The notes beneath the pieces were generated by a model. It saw nothing but the letters and a program-made list of their open reading frames with translations. It was not told the origin of the DNA and did no database searches. Source: Alphaproteobacteria bacterium (GTDB taxonomy: Bacteria > Pseudomonadota > Alphaproteobacteria > Rhodobacterales > Rhodobacteraceae). Taken from it: a DNA stretch of 64,000 nucleotides. Both the position numbers and the translations under genes were made by a program. The DNA lies in NCBI GenBank assembly GCA_030425925.1, contig JAUHZO010000007.1, positions 162,551-226,550 on the forward strand, given 5' to 3'. Shown piece after piece: positions 9,021 to 18,346 of this stretch (its first letter is position 1; each line of letters begins with the position of its first letter).

Positions 9021-11209
9021 GTCCGACGATACTCCTTGGCGCTGCCGCCGGTGCCGAAGCCCTTCAGCGCGACGGTCAGATCGAAATCGGTTGACGGTTG
9101 CAGGTTGCGGGCCGAGGCAAGGTTGCGTGTCGCCCCGAAATCCACCTGCACGCATTCATTGCGGTATTGCAGGCCCAGGCCGACGCGGTCAAGCCGCTGG
9201 TCGGCAAGATCGTACCGGGCCAGCGCGCTGGTGGTCCAGTTCGGGCTGACCTGATAGCTGCCGTCAAAGGTCCATTCCGATTGCGCCTTGGTGCGGTCCT
9301 CGGCGGGGTCGGTGACCAGCAACACGTAAGAGGCCCCCAGGTCCATCCGGTCGTTGGACCAGTCGGCCCGCGCCTCGGCCTTGGAAAACCGCGCGTCGTC
9401 GTCCAGCAGGCCGCGCGCCGACAGGGTCAGCCCGTCGGGATGGGCAAATCTTCCGGCAATCAGCCAGTCCGACGCCGTGCCGTCCAGCCCGGAGGAGCGC
9501 GACAGGTCGGCATCCGCGGTGTCGCGCCAGACCCGGCCAAGGGTCAGTGCCGCGCTCCAGCCGCCGGGGGCCATGTGCAGCCAGCGCAGCCCCGCGGCCA
9601 GCGTCTGGCCCCGTTCGCGCCGGTCCTCGGCGGGAAAGCGCGACAGCGACAGCAGGTTGCCCTCGTCAAACTCCACCCGGGTGCTTTCGTCGTTGGGGTT
9701 GCCGCCGCGGCTGCCGCCGACCCAGCCATATTGCAGCACCGGCTCCAGCAGGGTGCGGCCGCCGCGACTGCCATGGCGCAAGAGCGGCCAGCGCAGTTCG
9801 GCGGCGGCCCCCGGGGTGGCGGCGCTGACCTCGCGCGCCGAGGTGCTGTCCTGCCAGGTGGCGTAGTGGTCGAGCCAGAGATGCGAGGACAGCCCCGCCC
9901 GCACGCCGCCGGGCAGGGTCCAGCGGTTGCGCCAGCTGAGTTCGGCGTTCAGCCGCGCCACGTCGCGGCCATCGGCAACGCTGTCGGCATCCGGCCCGTC
10001 GGTGGCGCGGGACGAATAACGGTAGTGCCCGTGCGCCTCGGCCCTTAGCCGCACTTCGCCGGCCAGCGCGGCGGGAAAGAACCGGCGTTCGAACCCGGTA
10101 TCGGTGACCAGCGCGGGCTGGGTGTCGTTGTCTTCGTCGGCGCGCAGAGACTGGTAGTGGATGAATGTCGTGCGGAACAGCGTGTCGCGGCGGACCCGCG
10201 ACACCGTCACGTCGCTGTCCAGCCGGTCGCCGCCGGGATAGCCGTAATCGTTCAGGTACGAGCTGTCGGTCACCGTCTTCAGGTCAAAGCTCAGCCGGTA
10301 GTCGTTGCGCAGGGCAAAGGCCCCGTCGGCAAAGACATAGCCGCGCATCTTGCCGTTTTGCAGCGTGTCCGAACTGAGCGCCCCCAGCACCTGCAGATCG
10401 CCGCGGGCAAAGGCCTGGCGGTAGCGCAGTTCCAGCGTGCGGGTCTTGGGCGACAGATAGGGCGTCAGGGTGATGTCACGGTGATCGCCCAGCGGGATGA
10501 AGTAGGGCAGCTTGATCCCGAAGCCCAGCAGCGTGTTGCTGCGCAGTGTCGGGATCAGAAAACCCCGCGCGCGTTTCAGCGTCGGGTCTGGGATGCGCAG
10601 GCGCGGAACATAGAGCACCGGCACGTCCAGCACGCGCAGCTGTGCATCGTCGAAATAGAGTTGCCGCGCCTCCTGGTCATGCACCACGCGGCTGGCGCGG
10701 ATGTGCCAGAGCGGCACCTCGTCGGGCCCGCAGACCTGGCACGAGGTCACCGCCACGCGGCTCAGCTGGGTATAGCGCCCGTCCACCCGCCGCGCTTCGA
10801 CCGCGGCCATCTGCAACTGCTGGTCCAGCACGATGCGCGCACCGGTCAGAAGCCCGTTGCGCAGCCCTTCGTCCAGTTCGGCGGCATCGGCCAGGATGAT
10901 GGTGCCCTCGGCGTCGGTGATGCGGATCGGGGCGTCGATCAGCAGGCGGTCGGCCCCGCGGTCATAGACGATGCGGCTGGCCTGCACCCGGGTGTCGCCG
11001 TTCAGCGCCTCGACATTGCCGCTGGCCACCAGCCGGTCGCCGTTCTCGACAAACACGCTGTCGGCCACCAGCAGCGCCGGGCCGTCCTGGCCTGCGCCCT
11101 GCGCCAACAGCGGCGGCGGCAACAGGGCCAGCCACAGCACCAGCAACAGGCCCGGCAACAGGCCCGGTACACAGGTGCGTGGCAGGCAGCGGATCGAGGC
11201 GCGCGACAT
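9008..11209 (-). CDS. lptD: LPS-assembly protein LptD
   Basis: This is a 733-residue outer-membrane beta-barrel that inserts lipopolysaccharide into the outer leaflet. It has a hydrophobic signal (about 15-36), a jelly-roll/OstA region (about 45-250) and a long Tyr- and Asp-rich barrel to the C terminus. Cysteines occur at C157 and C160 (SCQVC) and near the C terminus (NEC and TCKN). This matches the family pattern in which N-domain and barrel are joined by disulfides. The ATG overlaps the lptG stop as ATGA. It lies with lptF and lptG, its inner-membrane partners, in one transcription unit. Confidence 0.95.
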   Translation of the reverse strand: MSRASIRCLPRTCVPGLLPGLLLVLWLALLPPPLLAQGAGQDGPALLVADSVFVENGDRLVASGNVEALNGDTRVQASRIVYDRGADRLLIDAPIRITDAEGTIILADAAELDEGLRNGLLTGARIVLDQQLQMAAVEARRVDGRYTQLSRVAVTSCQVCGPDEVPLWHIRASRVVHDQEARQLYFDDAQLRVLDVPVLYVPRLRIPDPTLKRARGFLIPTLRSNTLLGFGIKLPYFIPLGDHRDITLTPYLSPKTRTLELRYRQAFARGDLQVLGALSSDTLQNGKMRGYVFADGAFALRNDYRLSFDLKTVTDSSYLNDYGYPGGDRLDSDVTVSRVRRDTLFRTTFIHYQSLRADEDNDTQPALVTDTGFERRFFPAALAGEVRLRAEAHGHYRYSSRATDGPDADSVADGRDVARLNAELSWRNRWTLPGGVRAGLSSHLWLDHYATWQDSTSAREVSAATPGAAAELRWPLLRHGSRGGRTLLEPVLQYGWVGGSRGGNPNDESTRVEFDEGNLLSLSRFPAEDRRERGQTLAAGLRWLHMAPGGWSAALTLGRVWRDTADADLSRSSGLDGTASDWLIAGRFAHPDGLTLSARGLLDDDARFSKAEARADWSNDRMDLGASYVLLVTDPAEDRTKAQSEWTFDGSYQVSPNWTTSALARYDLADQRLDRVGLGLQYRNECVQVDFGATRNLASARNLQPSTDFDLTVALKGFGTGGSAKEYRRTCKN

Positions 11210-12303
11210 CACCCGTCCTCCATATGCAGAAGCAGGCCCAGCGCAAGCAGAACCGAGGCAACCGGCGGCACCCATGCGGCGAGCGCGGGGGCGATCTGGC
11301 CGTTTTCCCCCAGGATCTGGGCAAAGTTGCGCACGTAATACAGCCCGAACCCCAGCAGGATCGCCGACAGAACCGCCATGCCGGTGCGCCCCAGCCGTGC
11401 CGGGCGCATGGTAAAGCTGGCCCCCACCAGAACCATCGCCACCAGAAACAGCGGCCGCGCCAGTTCCATCTGCATCCAGACCTGGTGCCGCCGGGCCGAG
11501 AAGCCGGCGGAGTCCAGATCGTCGATAAAGGCGGGCAGGTCCCAGATCGGGATCGCCGCGGGGCGGCCAAAGCGGTCGCGGATGCTTTCCTGCGTCAGCG
11601 ACGAGGCCAGCCGCAGCGTCGCGTGTTCACGCGATCCGGCCTCCGGGTTCAGCCCCGGCGTCAGCGGCCAGACCTTGGCATCGCGCAACAGCCACGCGCC
11701 GTCCTGCAGCTGCGCCGATTGCGCCACCACACGCTGCACCGGGCCGCCGCCCGGGGCGTAGACCACAAGGCTCACGTCATAAAGCACCGTGGCCTCGGCA
11801 TCGGCGCGGTCGGCGCGGATCACCGTCTGACCCTCTGGTCCGCCCTGGCGCAGCCACAGCCCTTCGGGCCCGATGGACAACGCCGCCGCGCCGCCGTTGC
11901 GGTACACCTCGGACAGGTTGGAATAGCGCTTGGAGGTCGCCGCAACGATGGGGTTCACCATGGCCACCGCAAGCGCACCGATCACCAGCCCCACCACCAG
12001 CGGCCCGGCCAGCGCCGTCACGCCCGACCGCCCCGCCGCCCGCGTCACCACCAGTTCGGACGACCGCGCCATGCCGATAAACAGCATGATCGTGGCCAGG
12101 ATCATCACCAGCGGCAGGATCTGGTACAGGCTTTCGGGCAGTTTCAGCGCCGTCAGCAGCGCCACCTGGGCAAAATGCGTGCCCTCGGCGGCGCGGCGCA
12201 GTTCGTCGATCAGGTCGACAAAGGCCTGCAGCAGCGCCAGCCCGCCAAAGATCGTCAGGAATGCCCACAGGAAGCGGCGCGCGAAATAAAGATGCAGCGT
12301 CAT
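11209..12303 (-). CDS. lptG: LPS export ABC transporter permease LptG
   Basis: This is a 364-residue inner-membrane permease of the LptB2FG transporter. It has the expected plan of three N-terminal membrane segments (about residues 10-125), a periplasmic beta-jellyroll domain in the middle and three C-terminal segments (about 265-360). The N-terminal TLHLYFARRF is typical. The start overlaps the lptF stop (ATGA). The partner ATPase gene lptB is not in the window. Confidence 0.95.
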   Translation of the reverse strand: MTLHLYFARRFLWAFLTIFGGLALLQAFVDLIDELRRAAEGTHFAQVALLTALKLPESLYQILPLVMILATIMLFIGMARSSELVVTRAAGRSGVTALAGPLVVGLVIGALAVAMVNPIVAATSKRYSNLSEVYRNGGAAALSIGPEGLWLRQGGPEGQTVIRADRADAEATVLYDVSLVVYAPGGGPVQRVVAQSAQLQDGAWLLRDAKVWPLTPGLNPEAGSREHATLRLASSLTQESIRDRFGRPAAIPIWDLPAFIDDLDSAGFSARRHQVWMQMELARPLFLVAMVLVGASFTMRPARLGRTGMAVLSAILLGFGLYYVRNFAQILGENGQIAPALAAWVPPVASVLLALGLLLHMEDG

Positions 12304-13433
12304 GCCGTCACCTCGCCCGTGTCGCGCACCCGCACCGGATGGCGGGTCCGGGCGGCCAGGTGGATCAGCCCCGCCGCAATGGCCAGCCCAACGAGGCTGG
12401 GCAGGTAGACCAGTGGCCAGAGCCGTGCGTCGCTGCGCACCGGCTCGGTCACGGCGCTTTCCACCATCTTGACCACCACCAGCAGGAACACCGCGAAAAA
12501 GATCTGCCGGGTCATGCCAAAGCGCGAATACCCCCCCGACATCAGCGCTGCATAGCCGATCATCGCCGCCACGAGGCATAAAAGCGGCTGCTGAAAGCGC
12601 AGGTGCAGCTCTTCCATCACCTCGCCGGGGGAGTCGCGGGTTTCCTCGGCCACGGCCCCGGGCGATGTCATCAATTCGCCGGTCGAGACGTAGTCCAGCT
12701 TGCGCCGCTTGCGTTCGGGCCGGGTCAGCAGGCCCGAGATGTCATAGGTCAGATCGCTGAAGGCGGTGGTGGACAGCCGCCGCGACGCGGTGTCGTAGGT
12801 CTGCGCCGAGCCTGCCAGCATCGCCAGCTTGGCACCGTCATCGTCGCGCAGCAGATAGGCCTTTTCCGCGGTATAGGTGACGGCCCGCGTCGCGATGCGC
12901 CGGTCCGACAGCAGCACGTCGCGCAATTCGCCCTCTGGCGTGATGTCGCGGATATAGAAGGTCACCCCCGCGGCGGGATGCAGGAACACGCCCTCGCGCA
13001 GCAGCTTGGCACTGAGCGAGCCCGAGATCTCCTGTTCCCGCAGACGCAGCTGCTCCAGCGATTTCGGCACCAGCAGATGGGTCAGTACCGCCATCATCAG
13101 AGCGATCAGCAGGCCGAAGACCAGCGCCGGACGGGCCAGCCGCCAGGGCGAATAGCCGGTGGACTGGACCACGGTCAGTTCCGATTCGTTCGACAGGCGG
13201 TTCATCACGTAGACGGTGGCGGCAAAGGCCGCCATCGGCATCACCAGCGTGATCACCGAAGGCAGCGACAGGGCGGTGAATTCCAGGAAAACGCCGGCGG
13301 AATGGCCATCGGCAATCAGCCGGTCGAACAGCACCACGGCGCGGTTGACCCAGTAGACGGACACCAGAACAAGGGCAAAAAAGCCGAACAGCACCATCAT
13401 CTGCGACAGCACATATCGGTCGAATCGCCGCAA
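12300..13433 (-). CDS. lptF: LPS export ABC transporter permease LptF
   Basis: This is a 377-residue paralogue of LptG and the other half of the LPS-extracting permease. It begins RRFDRYVLSQMMVLFGFF, which is the family's normal N terminus, and has six membrane segments flanking a periplasmic domain. The only start that preserves the family N terminus is TTG at 13433. It opens a chain of six overlapping genes running to rsmA. The 140 bp to pepA, on the other strand, must hold both promoters, but I find no convincing -35/-10 pair there. Confidence 0.93.
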   Translation of the reverse strand: MRRFDRYVLSQMMVLFGFFALVLVSVYWVNRAVVLFDRLIADGHSAGVFLEFTALSLPSVITLVMPMAAFAATVYVMNRLSNESELTVVQSTGYSPWRLARPALVFGLLIALMMAVLTHLLVPKSLEQLRLREQEISGSLSAKLLREGVFLHPAAGVTFYIRDITPEGELRDVLLSDRRIATRAVTYTAEKAYLLRDDDGAKLAMLAGSAQTYDTASRRLSTTAFSDLTYDISGLLTRPERKRRKLDYVSTGELMTSPGAVAEETRDSPGEVMEELHLRFQQPLLCLVAAMIGYAALMSGGYSRFGMTRQIFFAVFLLVVVKMVESAVTEPVRSDARLWPLVYLPSLVGLAIAAGLIHLAARTRHPVRVRDTGEVTA

Positions 13434-13573
13434 GACCCGGCCCCCCAGTCAAAAACGCACCTTGCCCCGGACCTTAGAGGATCGCGGCACGGGGGGAAAG
13501 CGGGCTCTGGCCATTGCGGGGCGCGCGGACTAACTCTTTGTGGGCAACAGACCCTTTCCCGACAGGAGCCCCC

Positions 13574-15040
13574 ATGACCGAGCTGCGCGAAATCTCATTT
13601 GTCCCCGTCGACCTGGACAGCCTGGCCCAGGCCGAGGGCCGCGTTGCGGTCTGCGTGCCCTCTGATGGCAAGATGAGCGCCGGTGCCCGGCGGCTGAACC
13701 GGCTGACCCGCGGCGCGGTGGCGCGCGCGGTGGAGAGCGAGGCGTTTTCCAAGCTCAAGGATGGCGACGTGCTCAGCCTTGCCTGGCCGGTGGGCATGGC
13801 GGCCGAGGCGGTGGACCTGCTCCGGCTGGACCGCCGACCGACGGTGGCCGTGGCCCGCAAGGCCGGTGCTGCGCTGGCCCGTGCGGCGGGCACCAGGGCG
13901 GTGACGCTGCTGGCCGAGGCGACGCAGCGCCCCGAAGAAATCGCGCTGGGGCTGGCCCTGCGCGGCTACCGCTTTGCCGACCACCTGAGCGACAAGGGCA
14001 CGGCGCCGGGTGCGGCCGTGATCCAGTGCAAGTTGCCCGAGACCGCGCAGGACGCGGCCCGGGCGGCGATGGCGGTGGCGCAGGGCGTCGTCTTTACGCG
14101 CGATCTGGTGTCGGAGCCCGCCAACGTGCTGACCACCACGGAATTCGCCAACCGGCTCGAGGCGCTGCGCGACCTGGGGCTGGAGGTCGAGGTGCTGGAG
14201 GAGGACCGGCTGGCCGAACTGGGCATGGGCGCGCTCCTGTGTGTGGGCCAGGGGTCGGACAGCCCCTCCAAGGTGGTCGTGATGCGCTGGAAGGGCGGCG
14301 AGGGCGCACCGCTGGCGCTGGTCGGCAAGGGCGTGGTGTTCGACACCGGCGGCATCTCGCTGAAGCCCGCGCAGGGCATGGAAGACATGACCATGGACAT
14401 GGGCGGTGCGGGCGTGGTGGCCGGGGTGATGAAGACCGTCGCGCTGCGCAAGGCCAAGGCGAATGTCGTGGGCCTGGTGGGGCTGGTGGAAAACATGCCC
14501 TCGGGCAAGGCCACGCGGCCGGGCGACATCGTGACCTCGATGAAGGGCGACACGATCGAGGTGATCAACACCGATGCCGAGGGGCGGCTGGTGCTGGCCG
14601 ACGTGATGTGGCACGCGCAGGAGGCCGAGAAACCGGCGGCGATGATCGACCTCGCCACGCTGACCGGGGCCTGCATCATCGCGCTGGGGCACGAGAATGC
14701 CGCCGTCTACGCCAATGACGACGCGCTGGCGGGCGATTTCCTGAAGGCGGCCGGGGCAGAGGGTGAAGGCGCCTGGCGCATGCCGCTGGGCCAGGCCTAT
14801 GACGACATGCTCAAGACGATGAAGGCCGACATGAAGAACGTGGGCGGACGCCCTGCCGGCTCGATCACCGCCGCGCAATTCCTGCAGCGCTTCGTCAAGG
14901 AGGACATGCCCTGGATCCATCTCGACATCGCGGGCGTGGCGCAGGTGACCAAGGACACCGACCTTGCGCCCAAGGGCGCGACGGGCTGGGGGGTGATGGC
15001 GCTCGACCGGCTGGTGCGGGACCGCTTCGAGCCCAAGTGA
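13574..15040 (+). CDS. pepA: Leucyl aminopeptidase (M17 family)
   Basis: This 488-residue cytosolic di-metal aminopeptidase removes N-terminal residues in peptide turnover. The C-terminal catalytic domain shows KGVVFDTGGISLKP and the signature NTDAEGRL (about 333-340), which carry metal ligands and the active-site lysine and arginine region. The ATG giving MTELREISF has the ribosome site AGGAG about 8 bases upstream. A longer in-frame start 60 bp earlier would precede that site and look unrelated. holC starts one base after its stop. Confidence 0.96.
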   Translation: MTELREISFVPVDLDSLAQAEGRVAVCVPSDGKMSAGARRLNRLTRGAVARAVESEAFSKLKDGDVLSLAWPVGMAAEAVDLLRLDRRPTVAVARKAGAALARAAGTRAVTLLAEATQRPEEIALGLALRGYRFADHLSDKGTAPGAAVIQCKLPETAQDAARAAMAVAQGVVFTRDLVSEPANVLTTTEFANRLEALRDLGLEVEVLEEDRLAELGMGALLCVGQGSDSPSKVVVMRWKGGEGAPLALVGKGVVFDTGGISLKPAQGMEDMTMDMGGAGVVAGVMKTVALRKAKANVVGLVGLVENMPSGKATRPGDIVTSMKGDTIEVINTDAEGRLVLADVMWHAQEAEKPAAMIDLATLTGACIIALGHENAAVYANDDALAGDFLKAAGAEGEGAWRMPLGQAYDDMLKTMKADMKNVGGRPAGSITAAQFLQRFVKEDMPWIHLDIAGVAQVTKDTDLAPKGATGWGVMALDRLVRDRFEPK

Positions 15041-15041
15041 G

Positions 15042-15500
15042 ATGGGCGCGGCCTTTTTCTACCACGTGACGCGCCGCCCGCTGGAGGTGACGCTGGCCGA
15101 TCTTCTGGGCAAGTCGCTGCAGCGCGGCTGGCGGGTGGCGGTGCGCGGCGGCGACGCCGCGCGGCTCGACTGGCTGGACGAAAAGCTGTGGCTGGGGCCC
15201 GAAGAGGGCTTCTTGCCGCATGGACGCGCCGGCGGGCCGCAGGATGCGGACCAGCCGATCCTGCTGACCACCGAGACGGCGGCCCCCAACGATCCGGCGG
15301 TGCTGATGGTCCTCGACGGGGCCGGGGTCGCGCCGGACGAGGTGGCGCGGCTGGAACGGGTCTGCATCCTGTTCGACGGGCAGGATTCGCGGGCGGTGGA
15401 GGCCGCGCGCGGGCAATGGCGGACCCTGACACAAGCAGGGTGTGCGGCGCAATACTGGTCCGAAGACTCGGGACGCTGGGAGAAGAAAGCCGAGGCGTGA
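15042..15500 (+). CDS. holC: DNA polymerase III chi subunit
   Basis: This 152-residue protein is the chi subunit that links the clamp loader to single-strand binding protein. It begins with the family-typical AAFFYHVTRRPLE and contains WLDEKLW and ILLT motifs; the C terminus is QYWSEDSGRWEKK. The ATG starts one base after the pepA stop, and pepA-holC is a recurrent pair in Proteobacteria. Two strong palindromes follow the stop. Confidence 0.92.
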   Translation: MGAAFFYHVTRRPLEVTLADLLGKSLQRGWRVAVRGGDAARLDWLDEKLWLGPEEGFLPHGRAGGPQDADQPILLTTETAAPNDPAVLMVLDGAGVAPDEVARLERVCILFDGQDSRAVEAARGQWRTLTQAGCAAQYWSEDSGRWEKKAEA

Positions 15501-15511
15501 CGGCTGTGGCG

Positions 15512-15541
15512 GGGAAGACTTTTCGGTCGAAAAGTCTTCCC
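15512..15541. terminator. 30-bp palindrome after holC
   Basis: The arm GGGAAGACTTTTCG pairs perfectly with CGAAAAGTCTTCCC around a central GT. It is the first of two neighbouring palindromes between convergent genes, probably a transcription barrier for both. The TTTTCG/CGAAAA core is shared with the second copy. Confidence 0.5.
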
Positions 15542-15556
15542 GCGGCTCCGCCAGGG

Positions 15557-15583
15557 GGCAGAGTTTTCGGCGAAAACTCTGCC
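15557..15583. terminator. 27-bp palindrome, second of a tandem pair
   Basis: The arm GGCAGAGTTTTCG pairs perfectly with CGAAAACTCTGCC around one G. It lies 15 bp after the first palindrome and 24 bp before the end of the protease gene on the other strand. Confidence 0.5.
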
Positions 15584-15607
15584 TGCCCTCCGCCGGTGCG
15601 TTCTGTG

Positions 15608-16189
15608 TCAGCGTTCCAGCACCATGCGTCCGCCAGCGATCTCCAGCCGGGCATAGCGCTGCAGGTAGCTCATCCCCAGAAGCGAGGTTTCCATCTGCCC
15701 GCCGGTGACGAAGGCACGCAGGTTGGTGTCGCGGAACGGCCCCAGCGCCACGGTCTCCAGCATCACCGGCGCGGTGGCCACCACGCCATTGGCGGTCTGG
15801 GCCTGGCCGAGAAAGGCCAGATCGGCGGTGTCGATCCCGGCGCGGGCCGCGTCGGTCCGGCTCAGCACCACGGACGTGGCTCCGGTGTCCACCACGAAGC
15901 GCACCGGCACGCCGTTGATGTCGAGCGTGGCATAGTAATGCCCGTCGGGCTGGCGCGGCAGTTCGATCCGCCCCGCCTCGTCGAACACTGCCTGGCGCGG
16001 CAGGCTGGCTTGCCGGATGTCGCCCCACAGCCCCACCGCCGCGATCACGGCGACAAAGATCAACATCCAGGCGGCCAGCATCTTCAGGCTGCGGCCCAGG
16101 TTCTGGCGGAATTCGACAAAGTACCACAGGGCCAGCGCCCCGCCCAGAAGGGCGAGATAGGACAGCGATGCGATCTGGTCTCCGGTCAT
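15608..16189 (-). CDS. Membrane-anchored retropepsin-like aspartic protease (TIGR02281 type)
   Basis: This 193-residue protein has two N-terminal membrane segments (about 8-25 and 38-56) followed by a single retropepsin fold facing the periplasm. The active-site motif is FVVDTGATS with the catalytic Asp at 101, and a second beta-hairpin ends in GMSYLQRYARLEI. As with other clan AA enzymes it would need to dimerise. A GGAGG ribosome site precedes the ATG by 7 bases. Its substrate is unknown. Downstream it faces the tandem palindromes after holC. Confidence 0.85.
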   Translation of the reverse strand: MTGDQIASLSYLALLGGALALWYFVEFRQNLGRSLKMLAAWMLIFVAVIAAVGLWGDIRQASLPRQAVFDEAGRIELPRQPDGHYYATLDINGVPVRFVVDTGATSVVLSRTDAARAGIDTADLAFLGQAQTANGVVATAPVMLETVALGPFRDTNLRAFVTGGQMETSLLGMSYLQRYARLEIAGGRMVLER

Positions 16190-16234
16190 GGCGGGCCTCC
16201 TTGCGGGGTCAGGTAGGCATTCGGGGCCGCGATG

Positions 16235-16861
16235 TCAGCCTGCGGCGGCGACAAAGCCGAAATCGCGCAGGCCTTCCAGCACGAATTGCACCGACAGCGC
16301 CGCCAGCAGCATGCCCAGAAGACGGGTGACCACCACGATTCCGGTCCGGCCCAGCGCGTGTTCGATAGGGCCCGCGGTCAGGAACAGCAGCAGCGCCAGC
16401 ACCACGTTGGCCGCCATCACGCCCAGCACGCCCGCCATTTCCAGCGCGCCCTCGGCCTGGCCCGCCAGCAGGATGACCGAGGCGATGGCCCCGGGCCCGG
16501 CGATCAGCGGGATCGCCATGGGAAAGACCGAAGGGTCGGGAAAGGCCTCGCCCTCGGCATTGTCCTCGCGCCGCTTGGTGCGGCGTTCGAACAGCATGTC
16601 GAGCGCGGTGATGAACAGCAGGAGGCCGCCCGCGATGCGGAAGGCCGGCATGGAGATCCCGATGAAGCCCAGCACCGCCTCGCCGAAGAAGGCAAACAGC
16701 GTCAGAATCAGCGCGGCGATGGTGCAGGCGCGCAGCGCCACGGCGCGGCGATGGGCGGCATCGGCCCCTTGCGTCAGCGCGATGAACATCGGCGTAAGCC
16801 CCACCGGGTCGATGACCACGAAGAGCGTGACGAAGGCCGGGATGAGAAACGCGCTGTCCAT
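16235..16861 (-). CDS. MarC family integral membrane protein
   Basis: This is a 208-residue polytopic protein with six hydrophobic segments and the MarC/UPF0056 hallmarks FVVIDPVGLTPMF (about residues 14-26) and PLIAGPGAI. The family's transport role is unproven; links to multiple antibiotic resistance in the literature were not upheld. I chose the ATG giving MDSAFLIPAF, where hydrophobic sequence begins. Longer in-frame starts would run into the divergent FAH gene region. Confidence 0.9.
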   Translation of the reverse strand: MDSAFLIPAFVTLFVVIDPVGLTPMFIALTQGADAAHRRAVALRACTIAALILTLFAFFGEAVLGFIGISMPAFRIAGGLLLFITALDMLFERRTKRREDNAEGEAFPDPSVFPMAIPLIAGPGAIASVILLAGQAEGALEMAGVLGVMAANVVLALLLFLTAGPIEHALGRTGIVVVTRLLGMLLAALSVQFVLEGLRDFGFVAAAG

Positions 16862-16958
16862 ACCGGTGGCATGCCTGTCCCGGGCGGTCGGCGCAAGCCC
16901 TTGCCGCGCCATGGGGGCGCGTGCTAGCGGCCCCGGACCAGGGCGAGGGGAGGACGAC

Positions 16959-17720
16959 ATGATCTGGGCAAGGGGCAGGACCGCCGATGGCGACGAGGTG
17001 ACCGGAATTGTGCAGGACGGCGTCCTGCATCCGCGCATCGGGTTGGGGTCGGACGAGAGCGCGGGCGATCCCGTGGCGCTGGACGCCGTCACGCTGCTGC
17101 CGCCGGTGGTGCCGGGCAAGTTTATCGGGTTATGGAACAATTTCCATGCTGCGGCGGAAAAGAACGGCTGGTCCGTGCCGGAGCACCCGCTCTATTTCCT
17201 CAAGCCTGCGACCAGTCTTGCCGGGCCGGGGGCCGAGGTTGCGATCCCCGAGGGGGTGGGGCGCGTGCTGTACGAGGGCGAGCTGGGAATCGTGATCGGC
17301 ACGCGCTGTCGCAACGCCAGCGTCGAGGCCGCGGCGCAAGCGATCCTGGGCTATACCTGCGTGAACGATCTGACCGCCCTGAACGTGCTGACGGCGGATG
17401 AAAGCTTTCCGCAATGGACGCGCGCCAAGGGGTTTGACGGGTTCGGCGTGATCGGGCCGGTCATTGCCACCGGGCTCGACTGGCGGTCGTTGTCCGTGCA
17501 GGTGCGGGTGGGCACGCGGGTGCGGCAGGACTACGCCTGCTCCGACATGATCTTCGGGCCCGAAGAGATCGTTTCGCAACTGTCGCAGGACATGACGCTG
17601 GAGCCGGGTGACGTGATCGCCTGCGGCACTTCGCTGGGCGCGATGCCGGTCAAGGCCGGGCAGGAGGTGACGGTGGTGATCGCGGGGATCGGAGAGCTGC
17701 CGGTGACCATGGTGGGGTGA
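16959..17720 (+). CDS. Fumarylacetoacetate hydrolase family protein
   Basis: This 253-residue metal-dependent enzyme has the FAH C-terminal fold found in hydrolases, decarboxylases and isomerases of small oxo-acids. The metal-binding YEGELGIVIG lies near residue 105, followed by GYTCVNDLTA and a C-terminal PGDVIACGTS. The start MIWARGRTADG is preceded by a strong GAGGGGAGG site; a much longer open frame upstream overlaps the opposite-strand MarC gene and is rejected. The substrate cannot be inferred from neighbours. Confidence 0.87.
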   Translation: MIWARGRTADGDEVTGIVQDGVLHPRIGLGSDESAGDPVALDAVTLLPPVVPGKFIGLWNNFHAAAEKNGWSVPEHPLYFLKPATSLAGPGAEVAIPEGVGRVLYEGELGIVIGTRCRNASVEAAAQAILGYTCVNDLTALNVLTADESFPQWTRAKGFDGFGVIGPVIATGLDWRSLSVQVRVGTRVRQDYACSDMIFGPEEIVSQLSQDMTLEPGDVIACGTSLGAMPVKAGQEVTVVIAGIGELPVTMVG

Positions 17721-17743
17721 GCCCGCGCCATGGCGCGGGCCGG

Positions 17744-18346
17744 TCAGCCGATGGCGTCGTTGCAGGGGGTGGCGATCACGGTCTCGATCAGGAAGGCCCC
17801 GCCCGGACGGGCGATGTGGAAGGCTGCGATGGAAGCGCCGGGCGCGCGCCAGGCCATGCGGCCTTCGATCGTCTGCGGATGCAGGATGCGGGACGCCACG
17901 GGCTGTCCCTGCCGGTCATAGGCCGTGAGCACGAAGGGATAGGCGTCGAGCGGTCCGGTCATCTCGAACGACAGGCCCAGCGCGCAGACCGGCGGGTCGA
18001 AGACCATGGCCACCGGGGCGCGTCCGCCCGACAGGGCAATCATGCGCGCCGCGGGTTGCATGGCGATCAGCGCCTGTGCGCCGCCCGCGCGGAACAGCAC
18101 CAGCCGGTCGCCCTCGACCACCGCGCGCGGTGCGGTCGCCGTCCGGTCGAGCGCGGTGCCGAAGGTGACCCAGCCCAGATCGAGCGGTGCGGTCAGACGC
18201 AGGAACCGTTCGGACAGGACGTCGAAATCCGTAACAAAAGGCACTTGCCGCCGCAGGCTGTCGTTGTCCAGCGCCTCGAGTTGCGGCTCGGCCCGGACGG
18301 CGGGGGCGACACAGGCAAGGAGGAGGCAGAGCGCCCGCAGGATCAT
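17744..18346 (-). CDS. Secreted protein of unknown function
   Basis: This 200-residue protein has a clear signal peptide (LCLLLACVAPAVRAEP, cleavage probably after residue 19). The mature part is beta-rich, with two cysteines at VCALG and TPCND that could form a disulfide in the periplasm. I do not recognise the family. The ATG overlaps the stop of the upstream ABC-F gene as ATGA, so translation would normally be coupled to it. Since that gene carries a premature stop far upstream, coupling may still work only if ribosomes re-initiate. Confidence 0.7.
   Translation of the reverse strand: MILRALCLLLACVAPAVRAEPQLEALDNDSLRRQVPFVTDFDVLSERFLRLTAPLDLGWVTFGTALDRTATAPRAVVEGDRLVLFRAGGAQALIAMQPAARMIALSGGRAPVAMVFDPPVCALGLSFEMTGPLDAYPFVLTAYDRQGQPVASRILHPQTIEGRMAWRAPGASIAAFHIARPGGAFLIETVIATPCNDAIG

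Noticed and set aside
13434..13573. Divergent lptF/pepA promoters
   Set aside because: TCTAAG on the minus strand and TAACTC on the plus strand could be -10 elements, but neither has an acceptable -35 at 16-18 bp.
16188..16958. Longer N terminus for the FAH-family gene
   Set aside because: The open frame extends 257 codons upstream but runs antisense to marC and lacks family residues; a strong ribosome site supports 16959.
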